Positions 10,340-21,694 of a DNA stretch of 32,405 nucleotides are shown here, one piece after another. Every line of letters begins with the position of its first letter. Positions within the stretch are counted from its first letter, which is position 1. The DNA is taken from contig JAKCWW010005772.1 in assembly GCA_026260175.1 (NCBI GenBank), positions 716-33,120 of the forward strand, read 5' to 3'. Made by a program: the position numbers and the translations under genes. Source of the DNA: Reticulitermes lucifugus. Its lineage: Eukaryota > Arthropoda > Insecta > Blattodea > Rhinotermitidae. A model generated the notes under the pieces. It was not told the DNA's origin, searched no databases, and saw only the letters and a program-made list of their open reading frames with translations.

Positions 10340-11849
10340 TTTTCCAGAAGCACAAACGGACACTCGCTTGTATTTAACAAGACATTATTCAACAATCACA
10401 CATACTACAACCTTATTCCAAGCAGAAAATGACTCAGCAGGCTCTGTCTACACCTAGTGGTAGAAGTTAATGCTAGCAGCAGTAGTGTCATTTAACAGTC
10501 AAAGTGACCGCACCATGCAAAGAGAACAGGTTCTGCAGGTTTGTTCTAACATCCTAATTCATGTACAACATCACTCTAAACATATTTTTGAACAGATGAG
10601 ACACTTTAACCTTCTTAAACGGATTAACCGTTTCAGGACCAACCCCAAATATACTAATTTCCAGTTCTGCTTTTTGTTCACACCATCTCTGAATGCAGTC
10701 ATGTTAATTCTGTTTACCTTTACATTTACATGTGTTCAAAGAATATAAGTTGAAGAGATGGTAAAGCTTTTCAGGGAAAACTGAGAGTATAACAAGACAC
10801 TGACAGAAAGAATCTGGTCTGGAGGCAGTCACAGTGCTCCAAAGATGTGGAGGGGAAAGTGTTTAAACCAAACATTTCAATGCTAGTCTGTACCTATATA
10901 TGAAGTTTGAGATCTAGAGAAGTCTTATAATGAGGAAATACTATACTGCAAACCCTCAGTATGTGCTGGTAATCTTTGATTGCTTTGCCTTCTCCATTTT
11001 CATCTTCCCACGTTTTCAAGGAGGGTCATGGCAATGTACACAAGAAATTTTTTCCACTCAGTATAGCACTGGCCATCTTCATTTGCCTTGATGAAACGAG
11101 TCTTCAATTCATTTACGCCGTAATGGCGTCTGATTGCAGCTGTTTTGTGTCTTTCCTTGACCACAATATATTTTCATTATTGACATATGACAAAGGAAAT
11201 AAAAAAATAAGCTAGCAATACAATAGCTGGGACTTTCTGCCATTTAAATGTCACTGCAGGGGCAGTCAGGATGTCGTTTAGAGGAGTTTTCCAGGGGCTT
11301 ACATTTGAAATAAAAAATAAAAAATATAATGCCAGCATTACCCAAAGTTTTGAACCCCACAGACCACCTGAGCAACCCTTCCCAGCACTCTCATCTCATT
11401 TAGTTCATGTACCGACATATGTTATCTACTCGTAAATCTAACAAAAGTAGCTACTTAGATATATATTTGATTTAGCAGCTGTTTTCTACAGGATGTTTCT
11501 TTTATTGCTTCATTCAGCATGGCTGCTTTATTGCAGAGAAAGACTACATTGTGACAGCTTCAGTGCAAACAAACAAACGTGACTTGGTGCAGTAGAAACC
11601 ACTGTCACTAAAAACCTCTGCAGATCAGCAACAAAATGTTTATGTAGAGCTTGTGGGCCACAGTTCACAGTTTGGAGAACGCTATTCTAAGCATAAGTAA
11701 TGTTACTTGTGATTGATAATTACATTAATAGAATGGCTCTGAAGATTCCTGTTAAGAAACATGTTTTTCTGTACTGTCTTATACACCTCAGCCACAAATT
11801 ACGAGAACACATGCAGATCCATTTATTGTTATAAAATGTGTATAACAAA
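10340..11849. other. Intergenic, possible hAT remnant at its right side
   Basis: No gene is supported. The phrase ggccacagttcacagtttgg followed by agaacgctattctaag (about 11650-11695) resembles the end of hAT-type elements, but no partner end or target duplication was found. Confidence 0.3.
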
Positions 11850-12015
11850 AGGCTATCCTGTAACACGTCAAGCAGGCACAGACTGGAGGTAGAGGTATAG
11901 CTCTACCCATACTCACCCCTGCAGCTAGAAGGAGGTGGGTGGTCTGCTTCATAACCGGCTGCTTTACCCCTTGGAGAGACCCGGTACCCATTGTAAAGGA
12001 GGCTGGGTGGTATAA
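11850..12015 (-). repeat. tRNA-derived SINE copy 3 (partial)
   Basis: The minus strand shows cagcctcc, gggtaccgggtctctccaag, gggtaaagcagccgg, gaccacccacctcc, gagctatacctctacctcc and gtgttacagg. All align with the body of the copy at 2150-2390, in the same order. The tRNA-like head is missing. Confidence 0.7.
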
Positions 12016-12180
12016 AATATGTACCGTACCTAATACCCTAGAAATTGATGTGTATAATCAGCTTATGTAACTCTTAAACATATCATTAGTACAGTTAAGA
12101 ATGTGCTTACAAATACGTGTTTGTACAGATTGATGCAGAACAAAAAACGTTTTACTGTAATAATAGTTATTATGTAATCA

Positions 12181-12420
12181 AGGTGGTGAAGTACCAAAAG
12201 ATGGAGTGAAGTTTGTTTATAAGACACATTTGTGAGGTCTGCAGAAGATGATTGTGTTGAAACACACCAACAGATGTGAACCACAGAAAGCATCTGCTCA
12301 AGATGGTGAAGTACCAAAAGATGGAGTGACATTTATTTATAAGGCACATCTCTAAGGTCTGCAGAGGATGATTGTGTTGGAACACACCTACAGATGTGAC
12401 TCACAGAAAGCAGCTGCTCA
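12181..12420. repeat. Two-copy 120-bp tandem duplication
   Basis: Bases 12181-12300 and 12301-12420 align with no gap and few substitutions. Each starts aggtggtgaa/agatggtgaa, contains gtaccaaaagatggagtga, and ends cagaaagca(t/g)ctgctcaag. Open frames over it are shadows of the duplication. It is not obviously part of a known element. Confidence 0.85.
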
Positions 12421-15120
12421 AGAAGAAGCAAATTAAAATGATGATGCATTAACTGAAGTAGGATAGCCTTATTTTTTCAAGGAAAGAAATAATCTTTCCT
12501 TGTTTTCGGTTGGCCACATATATAAGCTAAATTTTGGGAGATTTAAGAACACATTGTTACTGTTTTTTGTAGGCAGAACCTTATTATGTGCATTACAGGG
12601 GTCGGGCACTACCTGAGATGGGTGTATCATTGAGTCTGGTGCTCCCCACGTGATGACCACTAAATTCTGACTGGTGTTTTCCAAGCACCCAGGATCAGAG
12701 ATCCAACTCTGATTACCATACTCCACCATTTAGTACTTTGCCTCATCATTTTCAGGTGCATCTGTAGTACCAAACTGTAGAACGTATTGGTTGCTGCTGT
12801 TTCTGATACAGTCTTTTTAAAGTCTGTGAAGTGATGATTTAGAAAATTGATATCAGGCCATTTAACTTTTTCAAGAAATTATTTGCAGATATGTCATGTT
12901 TAAATAGGTATATAATTGTTAAAAATATGTTGTGTCTTTTTGGAAAGTGAGACTGATCATAGTTACTGTGTGATATTTATCTTCAAGGATCTTCATTAAG
13001 TGATGACCATAGCAGCATATTAGGGGAACTTTACCAAAAAATTTGTGTATCAGTGCAGGTTAGTAGTGGGATGTATTGGCGACATGGATGTACAGTAGAA
13101 AAGGAGCTGGATTCGAACCAAAGATGATGCAGTTAAGTGATAAGGACCATGAAACACAACTGTTCATTGAACAGATCACTTTGTTACCAAACATGTAAGT
13201 TTAGTTACTTCATGACTTCTTCCAGGGTTACACTGTTAACCTTCTAAGGGGCGGATTTCAATGCGAATTGTATCTCTGGACGGAATGAGTTTTTCTGGCT
13301 TAGCATGGCTTTTAAATTGCTTCCAAGCTAACAGACAGAGACCAGCATACGGCATGCTAGGCCACTTGTCAGTACATTTTAGAGACCAGCATATCGTGTC
13401 ATAAGATGATAAAGGCTAAAAAACAATGTAACCTGGTAGTGGCATGTTATTGCAAATTTTTTCCTGGATGAAACACAGATTTCTGGTACCTAACATTAAT
13501 CTATATACACCAGAATTCCATGTACTTATTCAGCCCTGAGCAAGGTGATGAAATCTGTTATGTTCAGAAACTTTGAACAGTGCATAATTATGCAGTCGTG
13601 AACAGTAATGATTTTGTCATCTGACATTGTAGTAATTTTAATAATATGTCTGACCAATTGATGATGAGAGTCCTTTGATATAATTTCAAAATTGAGGTCT
13701 CAGTTATTATTTTAATGTAATGTATGGTTATCCTCTGTGTGTAATTGTTACTGCAGCCTGATGATGGTGTAATGAGAGTCAAGCCATACTTATGAAAACA
13801 AAAGTAGTTTTTTGAATAAATAGATGTGCCTGATGGTCCTTTCCACGTAATTTTATACATAAAGCACACTGGAATATCCAATATTCAGACATACATTTTG
13901 ACTTCTCTTTTCTTTTTCATTGAATACTGTTCAGCATATGTTATTCTTTTTTCCTTTGCATGTTACATGCATAACACACATTGCATTTGAAGTTTCAGTC
14001 CAGTCAATTAACATGTTTTTTTTTATTAATTTCAGAAATGAGGGTCTGTTATGAAATTTATGCTTGCAGAATATTTTAAATTTAATGTGCTAATTCAACA
14101 CCGGGCATGATATATTAGGAATACAGTTGCTAACCAAATACCCTTAATTAATTTTACTTTTAATAATAGTATTTTTGCCCCCTTCATAAATGCGTTTTTG
14201 ATGTTCTGAAAGTTTAACACAGTATTCTGCACCTTTTTACAATTGCACTTTAGTGATTTTAGCAACTAATGTCAAATATCTGTAAAATTCTTGCATTTCT
14301 GTGTGTTCTCTTGCTTTTACATTGTATATGGAGATAAAAGAGTTTAATAAATACAGATCCTGTGAATCAAAATGAACTTGTTGCAGTGTTAAATTCATTT
14401 TAGAATTGCTGTGGTTGATATTTTACTCAGAATAAGAACTAAATTAACTCCTGGAAAATCTATCAAATTAATTTAGTCATATTCTGTATTTAAATGTTTG
14501 AGGGAATGTAATTTTTGTAACTGCCAGCAAGTTGCATGTGAATGGGTTTGCATAATATGGACTTTCATGTGTAATCTTCATGGCATATTGTATCATACTT
14601 AATATTATGCATATTATAAATATATTACTTGTGAATATTATAAATATATGTAAAATACACATTGTTGATTGCCACTTATCTATGCCATAATTCAGCAAGC
14701 TGGCCCATTACTAGTGTTGGACAAATCACTTAAGGGGATGTGCTACTGAAATAAGGACCAAAAGTTTTAATATTCTGATTCTTGTCTCAGCATAATGGGA
14801 GAATATTCGTCTCTCTTTTTAAGAACTATTTGTGATATGGATTATATTTATGGAACTTTTTATAAATACATTTATAATGGAAAAGTAGTATAATCTTTGA
14901 ACTGTTCAAAACTGCATTGCCTAATTGATTTTTAGCATACAAGTCTGTAAAGCATGAGTGTTAATGAAAATTATGTCATATATGCAGCACTTTGAAAAGC
15001 CTAATGCTTTTCTATTGTATAGTAACTCTTTATAGCAAGCTGAAACTCTGTAATACTAATCAATACTAATCTAAAGTGTTCTGATGATGGTGTATGACAT
15101 TTGAACTCATAGACATTTTG
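12421..15120. other. Intergenic, AT-rich, no gene seen
   Basis: No exon or RNA gene is supported. A tRNA B-box-like phrase on the minus strand (ggttcgaatccagctcc, about 13108-13124) may mark an old SINE head. Two CTGATGATGG phrases (about 13758 and 15081) lack the other parts of a hammerhead. Confidence 0.4.
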
Positions 15121-15309
15121 GACTTTTTCTATCATATATATTGAAATACAATACACTACATTCTGGGGACAGGATTAGTCCCCGTCTCTAGACTACTTCC
15201 ATAATCATCATGTAATGACAGTTGTTTTGACAGAAGTAAGCCTGAAGGTACAGATTGATCCTGTCCCAAAAATGTGTATTATATTTTAATACATACAGTG
15301 GAAAAAGTC
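15121..15309. mobile_element. Palindromic MITE, copy 1
   Basis: The ends are inverted: GACTTTTTCTATCATATATA at the left, and a right end whose complement reads GACTTTTTCCACTGTATGTA. Inner arms also pair, with ctggggacaggatta on the left and gatcctgtcccaaaa on the right. It shares ends and the GGGGACAGGATT block with the copy at 23162-23270. It has no coding capacity. Confidence 0.6.
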
Positions 15310-15589
15310 TCTTGAATTCAAATGAAACTCTGTGACTGAAGACGTTACGGGTGAACCCCGTTACACATCGGGGTGTGTTCTTGCAAACTGCCATGTATAT
15401 TGAAAATGTGTAATAATGGGATGTACATCACATCAAGAAATAGCAGATGTGATACTGAATATGCAAGAATTAACCTCTCAGGATTGAATTAATCATTTAT
15501 ATACCTACTTTTCACATATCTTCCATATTTTAAAACATAAGGAAATTACATGAAACATACAAAAATATTAAAATAATATGTACTTCAAA

Positions 15590-17200
15590 TTCAGGATTAA
15601 TAAGGAGATTCTTCACCAATGGCAGGTGCTGCAGCTGAAGTTGAAGGTTCAGATAAAGTGGATGCTGAAGTGCAGGTGGAAGGCTGATTTTTCAAGCCTC
15701 TCTTGGGTTTCAGTCTTCAGCATGAGTGTAATTTCCTTGTACCATTTCAGGGCATTTTCTCTCTCCCTTCACACCTTAGAAATTCAAATGTTGTCTGTGT
15801 CATGTTCTTCAAAGAGGGTTGTTAACACTCAGTTTGAAGTCTAAGACATGACCTTCATTGTTATGGCTCTCACAGGCTTAACTTCATCAGGACTGGACTT
15901 GATGTCTTTTCTGGTGGGCTCCTGCAGAGCCAGAAGATAATTGTTGCTATGTCATCATGGTGCGATTTTAGCAACTCATCCACATTTTGTTTGTTGGCCT
16001 GCTTAAATCCATCTTGGTGGGCCATGTCACTAGTGACCTTCTTTGTGGGTAATACCATTCTCCATTATGAAGTCTCTGGCATAATTTACATAATTAGGGC
16101 AGAGTTTCTTCATACAGTGAGGAGTGACTCCATCTCAGGCATCAAGTGATATCTGTCACCATCTAAATGTTAAGCTGGCACTAGAATTCCTTTATGCTCG
16201 TCTTATTACCTGCATGGCATTCCCTGGAGAGGCTGGGGAAGGTTTTTCATTAGTAGTGGGCTTTAAAATTTTTCATAACCCTTCAAATATTTGGTGGGTG
16301 TTATCCATTATCCATAACAGTAATGATTTTGAAGGGAATCTTCCACTTTTCAGAGTAGGCCTTCAATTTCTCCCACAGCTCCCATTAAAATATTCCCTGA
16401 AATTACAGCTTTTACCCAGTTCTTCTTCTTTGTTCTCCAAACAACAGGCACTCATGAGATCTTCGATCTTCTGGGATGTTACGCAGTATAGGTTGGTAGT
16501 TAGTAAGGGATGTTTCGGGACAACATGTCTTTCCCATTTTCAGGGGTCTTCTTGGACTGCTTGACCCTTGAAGATGGGACCGATAAGTTGTCCCGAAATG
16601 TCTATAACCTACCAGTCTACACTGTGTAACATCCCAGAAAAGGGAAGATCTTATTTACACCATTGTGGGAGCCTGAAATCACGTAACAGGCAATCATGTT
16701 TTAATTTATGCCTTCAGTGGTAATGGATTTTCTGAGTGATACACCATGAGAGGCCTTAATTGGAAGCATTGCTTCCCAACAGCAGCATGAAGTGGTCTTT
16801 TTGCAGCTTTAAACCCACATAATGTTTTGTCTTCAATGAAAATGAAAGAGCAGCAAGGCATACACATCCAAGGGAGGCCTATTCCATTGAGGTCAAACAC
16901 CTGCAGTGTATAAGATTCTCCCTCAGTCATTGGTCGGAAGCAAGTAGGAAATTATTTAGTACCACTGTAGCAACATGATTTGAAGCTGCTGCCTCTTTAG
17001 TCATTTTGAGATAGTGGAGCACATATTGCAACAGAGGGTATTACTTCCTTCGTAACTTTCATCACAGCTTGATACAAACTCTTTGCCTTTTGAATGCTGC
17101 ACATAAAGGCATGTTGTGGATATCACTGAGAGTGTACAGATAAAAATGGTGATGAACCATTGAATAAACACACTAAGAATGAAGTGAGAACAGAGAACCA
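15590..17200 (-). pseudogene. Decayed Tigger/pogo (TIGD/jerky-like) transposase
   Basis: Read on the minus strand, pieces occur in family order. First is SKGKEFVSSCDESYEGSN near 17060. Next is LQVFDLNGIGLPWMCMP followed by GFKAAKRPLHAAVGKQCF and LMVYHSENPLPLKA (16930-16706), matching the family's 'VFNVDETGLFWK...PGFKA.KDRLT...YHSENPRALK'. Then comes WKIPFKIITVMDN near 16330, then KQNVDELLKSHHDDIA (about 15990), and a Ser/Thr-rich tail. The first catalytic Asp region reads DLNGIG, so it is probably altered; the Asp in VMDN remains. Frame shifts and stops abound. A foldback element interrupts it at 16457-16684. Confidence 0.82.
16457..16684 (+). mobile_element. Foldback element, copy B, nested in the Tigger relic
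   Basis: The left arm (cttctgggatgttacgcagt... ggttggtagtt...tttcgggacaac) faces the right arm (gttgtcccgaaatgtc... cctaccagtc... gtgtaacatcccagaa). A tail (ccattgtgggagcctgaaat) follows. It is flanked by AACAGGCACTCATG (16443-16456) and AACAGGCAATCATG (16685-16698), a 14-bp target duplication with one mismatch. Confidence 0.82.
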
Positions 17201-19000
17201 TGCGCATAAGTCAAAATTGTAGGGATTACTGGGAAAAATGTGCATAATACTCACTGATTATGCATGGAAGTGGCAGAAATAAACCACATATAACAGGGTT
17301 CACCTGTATTTAGTGTTTGAGAAGACCACTCACTTCTACATGACCAAAGTTTGTAATGTCTTTGTAATGAATTTTTATTAACTTTGAAGCCAAACATTTC
17401 TCTACAAAGCTATGTTCAATTGTACCAAAGGACAAAAGAGATTAATAGTTCTTAATATTGGATAAAAGAGAAGAGTTGTCATGTGTACGAAATGGCAACT
17501 TTAACCTTATAGAATTCATTTAACATGCTATGGTAAACATGAGAATTGAAACATGAGTGATGCCATCAGCTATGAGTTTCCTTGTGAATATACCATCCAA
17601 CGGGCAAGTCAGATGCTTCCTTCATTTTTGTTAGGTTAGATTGTATGTGTCAGAGTACTTAGTGGATATTGCCTTAGGTTTTGATGCATGATTCAAAGGG
17701 AGAGGTGTGAGGATGTGAATACATGGCGCTGTTTCATTGCAGATTCCAGTGTATTTATATATGGCTTGAAAGTACATTCTGTCCTTAGTGGGTCAACACT
17801 AATGACACAATACCAAATTCTTGTACAATTTGCACTTAGTAATTTTGCTGTCAGTGGTCAGTCACTGAACATGAATTATTAGCTTCCACATTTCACAAGC
17901 TTGTAACACAAACCACACTTTACCTACTTTTGGTACGTTTTCTTTTTGTCTGATACAATATCTAGTGCATTTGTGTATGTTAGGTGGATTTCCAGAAAGG
18001 TCTTATTGCATACAGAAAAGTTTAAATTTACAGAAAAGAACTTTGGAACTGGTTGCACATAGTCATGATACATAAGCTTTTGTACAGGCATTTGCAAGGC
18101 ACTGGTAGGGATAAAGTTAATGGTTGCTGGGTGGATGATGTGAAAAATTCACACGACTTTTACATTTGGTAAAATTCTCAGCACTAGCCAAAACATGGCC
18201 TCTTTTTCTAAATCTGTGATCAAAGTACCCGCATGGAATTTCGGCAACATGCGCGACTCTCAAACTTTCGTCATAGCAGCCCCTCAGCAAAGCAAGTGTA
18301 TTTTGATTGGTTATTTCCACATCACTGATCCCAGATCTTTAAACCTAACTGTCCTTCTTTTCCCCAGCATAATCACACTGTATCATTAACATGAAGATTG
18401 TGAATGATGAATTGAGGAGTGGAAATGGTATGACACTTGCCTGGAGAAAACCTCTTATAAATGAATGCTGCTATAGCACAAGTATCAATAGCTGTGGACA
18501 GAGGCAGATCAGCACTGTCTGAAGATAAAATTAAGCAGTGCACTGGGTGTAAGGAGTCCACAAAGTAAACCGTGACCAGTGCAGCTACCGTTCTACCCTT
18601 TGAATATCTGGAGTGGTTGTAAATTAATCTCTTTTGTTTCAGGTACCTACATTAATATTTCACAGTATTTGTTTGTTTATATTACATGTTACTTTATTGT
18701 TTTCACTTATGAATAATAAATGCAATACAACACAACATAGAAAGGAACTGTCTTTTCACAAAACCCTACTGGAGTGTTTTCACATCTGTGTATATTTTCG
18801 TAACTGTGAATGCACGGTCGTTACGTGTTTATACGAAAAGATAAGTCATTATTCTTACAGTGTAAGACAATTAAATACAGTATATGGTAGTGAGAAAAGT
18901 GGTATCAGCTGATACATGTCTGGTAATAGGACAACAGGCAATATAATTAAATGAACAAATTATGTTACATACATATTTCACAAATAACATATTATACAAC
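17201..19000. other. Intergenic, no gene supported
   Basis: Short open frames only, without splice support. No transposon, RNA gene or repeat was recognised with confidence. Confidence 0.4.
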
Positions 19001-19012
19001 ATAATACATGAA

Positions 19013-19240
19013 ATGTGTGGTCTTCTGGGTAATTACACGGCGTCGTGTGGTAATTGTTTACCGACGTTTCGGGACAACNNNNNNNNNNNNNNNNNNNNNN
19101 NNNNNNNNNNNNNNNNNNNNNNNNNNNNNNNNNNNNNNNNNNNNNNNNNNNNNNNNNNNNNNNNNTACCACACGACGCCGTGTAATTACCCAGAAGACCA
19201 CAGATTTTATCAACATCGCGGCGGAAGCTTGATATCAAGG
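19013..19240 (+). mobile_element. Foldback element, copy C, containing the assembly gap
   Basis: Perfect 37-bp arms at 19016-19052 and 19166-19202 begin TGTGGTCTTCTGGGTAATTA. The inner left arm continues into ccgacgtttcgggacaac before the Ns. A tail (caacatcgcggcggaagctt...) follows the right arm. Exact 12-bp direct repeats ATAATACATGAA at 19001-19012 and 19241-19252 are a clean target duplication, so this is the youngest-looking copy. Open frames here are artefacts of the repeat. Confidence 0.85.
19079..19165. other. Run of 87 N (assembly gap)
   Basis: The unknown bases fall exactly in the centre of the foldback element. The missing sequence should be the inner arms and loop, and the N length may be an estimate. 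Confidence 0.97.
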
Positions 19241-19252
19241 ATAATACATGAA

Positions 19253-20046
19253 GTTGGAAAGAGTGAGCTGTCTTTTGATTGAGAAATAAATATCATAAAG
19301 TACACCCAGAAGAGAAAGGAGGTTAATGTTGGGAATGTTCTGTGTTGCCTACATGTAAGGAACATGTACTAACATGTGTTCAAGCCTGTCTGTGCTGTTC
19401 TGTATACCGTATAAAAAGGACAACAAATAACATTGCCATAAAGTTTAACAATTATCTAATCACTCAGTGTTACATATTTTTATCACTTGGTCTCATTAAA
19501 TAATATAATCATTATGGAATGTATTTTTTTAAATATCTGTATTGGCCTCCTGAGTGTACCTCCCTAGTATTTACATGTTCTCAGTGCTTTGGTGTCCAGC
19601 TTGCATATGCTAATGGTGATTCATCATCGTCATTATGAGAGATGGCCTCTTAACACACTTCTGAGTATCTCGAAACTCTTGTTAAGAATCCCTCTCTATG
19701 TAGATATTTTGTAGCTCATTAGCTCAGACTTTCATGACACCAAATGCTCTTAGGATGCCCAAAAATTAAAATTTTATGCATGATAAAATAGATCATGATG
19801 GTCTGCAGTGTGCATCTTACTCGGTTCTTCATCTCGTCAGCCGCAAGTCCCCAAAAAGCTACAGACCAATAGAACAGGACAGGGAAATTTTTCTTCTTGT
19901 GTCAATACTGTACTGCTACTCCTGACCGTCAAATACGATACAGATTCAGATGATGACAGCACAGAGTATGTTTACTAGATTAGCATTCTTTGGCTCTTGG
20001 TGTAGTGATTATTTTATATATATATATGTGTGTAGTTTATTTTATG
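19253..20046. other. 3' flank of the minus-strand gene
   Basis: No gene is seen. A short TA/TG microsatellite lies at about 20015-20034. Any distal poly(A) site of the minus-strand gene would lie here. Confidence 0.45.
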
Positions 20047-20062
20047 TTTATTGCTATTTATT
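20047..20062 (-). terminator. Two AATAAA polyadenylation signals of the minus-strand gene
   Basis: On the minus strand AATAAA occurs at 20062-20057 and 20052-20047, starting only 8 and 18 nt after the TGA stop (20073-20071). This would give an extremely short 3' UTR, so a more distal site is also possible. Confidence 0.5.
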
Positions 20063-20070
20063 TATAGTTT

Positions 20071-21694
20071 TCAATAGTCTTCCAAAGCTTGCAACAAATC
20101 TTTTGGGAAAGGAGTAGTTTTGTTTATCCAAAATCCTTCAGGAAGCTCATAATTTGGGACATATTCTGATGCAGAATGTAACCATATTTTTTTGATGCCA
20201 AAAATAAATGATCCTTCCATTTGGGTCAACATGCTTTGAGTTAAACCAAACTGATCAGAACACTGAGATTCAGCTGTCAAACCTTGAAGTATACTTAATG
20301 ACTGGACATTTTCCATTTGTTTTTCATTTGTACTGGTGACTGATGAGTTTGATACATTTTGCTCTGTTTGACTCCTGTCACTGGACATCACTGTAGCTCT
20401 TGAATCAGCTTTATGTCTGATTATACTGTTAACAGCGCTTTGAGACTTTTCTGTGCTTCTTTTATTATTCAGTTCTGAGACAATAATTTCAGCAGGATTT
20501 TCTATGGCCTTTGAACTTTCCATCTGTTCCCCGTTTCGATCATTATGTCCTTCAGTTGTATTACTCATCTGCAGTGGGTTTCCAAATGGCAAAGAGCATG
20601 TTTCATCAGGTGTTTCCATGCTGGACTGAACATTCATTATTACGTTTTTCCCAGATGATCCACTTGAATTCGTAGTTCGTTTCTGTCTTGTGCCTGTAAG
20701 GTGAGGTAAGTCACATGTACATTGTTTCAAATTACTTTCACAATTTGGAATGTTGGATATTTCATTTGTATTTTCATTCATATGTGCAGTACTTTGAATG
20801 TTTTTTTGTCTGTTCAATTTTGAATGCACATTCAATTGTATTTCATTGTGCTGTGGGTCAGAAGTGCTCTTAGCGTTAGATTGCATCTGGATCTGGTGGT
20901 TTGAAGTGCTCATAGCGTTAGGTTGCTTCTGGATCTGGTGGTTTGAAGTGCTCTTAGTGTTAGATTGCTTCTGGATCTGGTGGTTTGAAGTGCTCATAAC
21001 ATTAGATTGCATCTGGATCTGGTGGTTTGAAGTGCTCTTAGCATTAGATTGCTTCTGGATCTGGTGGTTTGAAGTGCTCTTAGTGTTAGATTGCATCTGG
21101 ATCTGGTGGTTTGAAGACCCATCAGTAAGCTTAGTATAAACTGGAGTGTGTGAAAGGCTCTCAATCTGTGTTGAATATGTTGCTTGAAGGCTTGTATCAT
21201 TGGAGAAGTATGTTGACTGTGTGTCAGTTTGACTTACCACTACATGACTGACTTCCGTCAAGTGTTCGGCATGTACTGATGATTGTAATGGTAGTTCTTG
21301 TCCTGAAGGTGCAAAATGAACCTGTTTTACAGTAGTGGTAAACTTTTTAGTGTTACTCTGTTTGATCTTATCTAATGAGCCTACCAACGCTTTGTGAGTT
21401 CTTCCATGGTGCAGACTGTCATTTGTATGTTCCCAGCAAGTGTCATTGTCTGTTTGTACATCATAACATGCTGAATTATTAATATTGTGTATTTCTGGTG
21501 ATGTGGTAGTTGAATTTTCTCCAACAGTTTTGTCATCTGCTAATGTCATTTCTTGTATCATGTGAAGAGCTACAGAGGAGTCTTCTGACTGCATTATTTC
21601 AGAATCATCACTGCCTGGGCTGAACATCTCATTGCTGGTGTCAGTTTCTGTGCCCAAATCTGTACAACAGTAACAGCTTTTACACTCCAAGCTC
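20071..21694 (-). CDS. Last exon (E5) of a large unrecognised protein, with a 42-bp coding repeat
   Basis: After the acceptor tctttgtttcaacag the frame is open for 540 codons, from SLECKSCYCCTDLGTETD to the TGA at 20073-20071, with no ATG needed. The protein is hydrophilic and rich in Ser, Thr, Asn and Gln, with an acidic start. It has six copies of a 14-residue repeat (SNHQIQ(M/K)QSN--ST), and ends in a better-structured 50-residue segment containing IFGIKKIWLHSASEYVP and then ELPEGFWINKTTPFPKDLL. Likely disordered with a short conserved C-terminal region. I see no catalytic motif, signal peptide or membrane segment. The exon begins one base before a codon, which decides how it can join to exon E4. 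Confidence 0.8.
20865..21116 (-). repeat. 42-bp tandem repeat, six copies, within exon E5
   Basis: The marker ggtttgaag (plus strand) recurs at exactly 42-bp spacing: 20898, 20940, 20982, 21024, 21066 and 21108. Because 42 is a multiple of three, copies add or remove 14 residues without a frame shift. Most differences between copies change the variable residues (M/K, S/P, TK/AK/VM/AM). A degenerate remnant continues toward 20800. The repeat also creates open frames on both strands that should not be read as genes. Confidence 0.93.

Noticed and set aside
13755..13800. Second hammerhead candidate starting CTGATGATGG
   Set aside because: No plausible helix II or stem I pairing around the later GAAAAC; the same holds for CTGATGATGG near 15081.
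19001..19260. Vector-like AAGCTTGATATC next to the gap, suggesting contamination
   Set aside because: It lies within the foldback tail position and inside an exact 12-bp target duplication, so genomic origin is the better explanation.
20798..21200. Open frames on the plus strand and in another minus frame over the 42-bp repeat
   Set aside because: They are periodic translations of the repeat (IWWFEVLL..., LQTTRSR...) created by a stop-free 42-bp unit.
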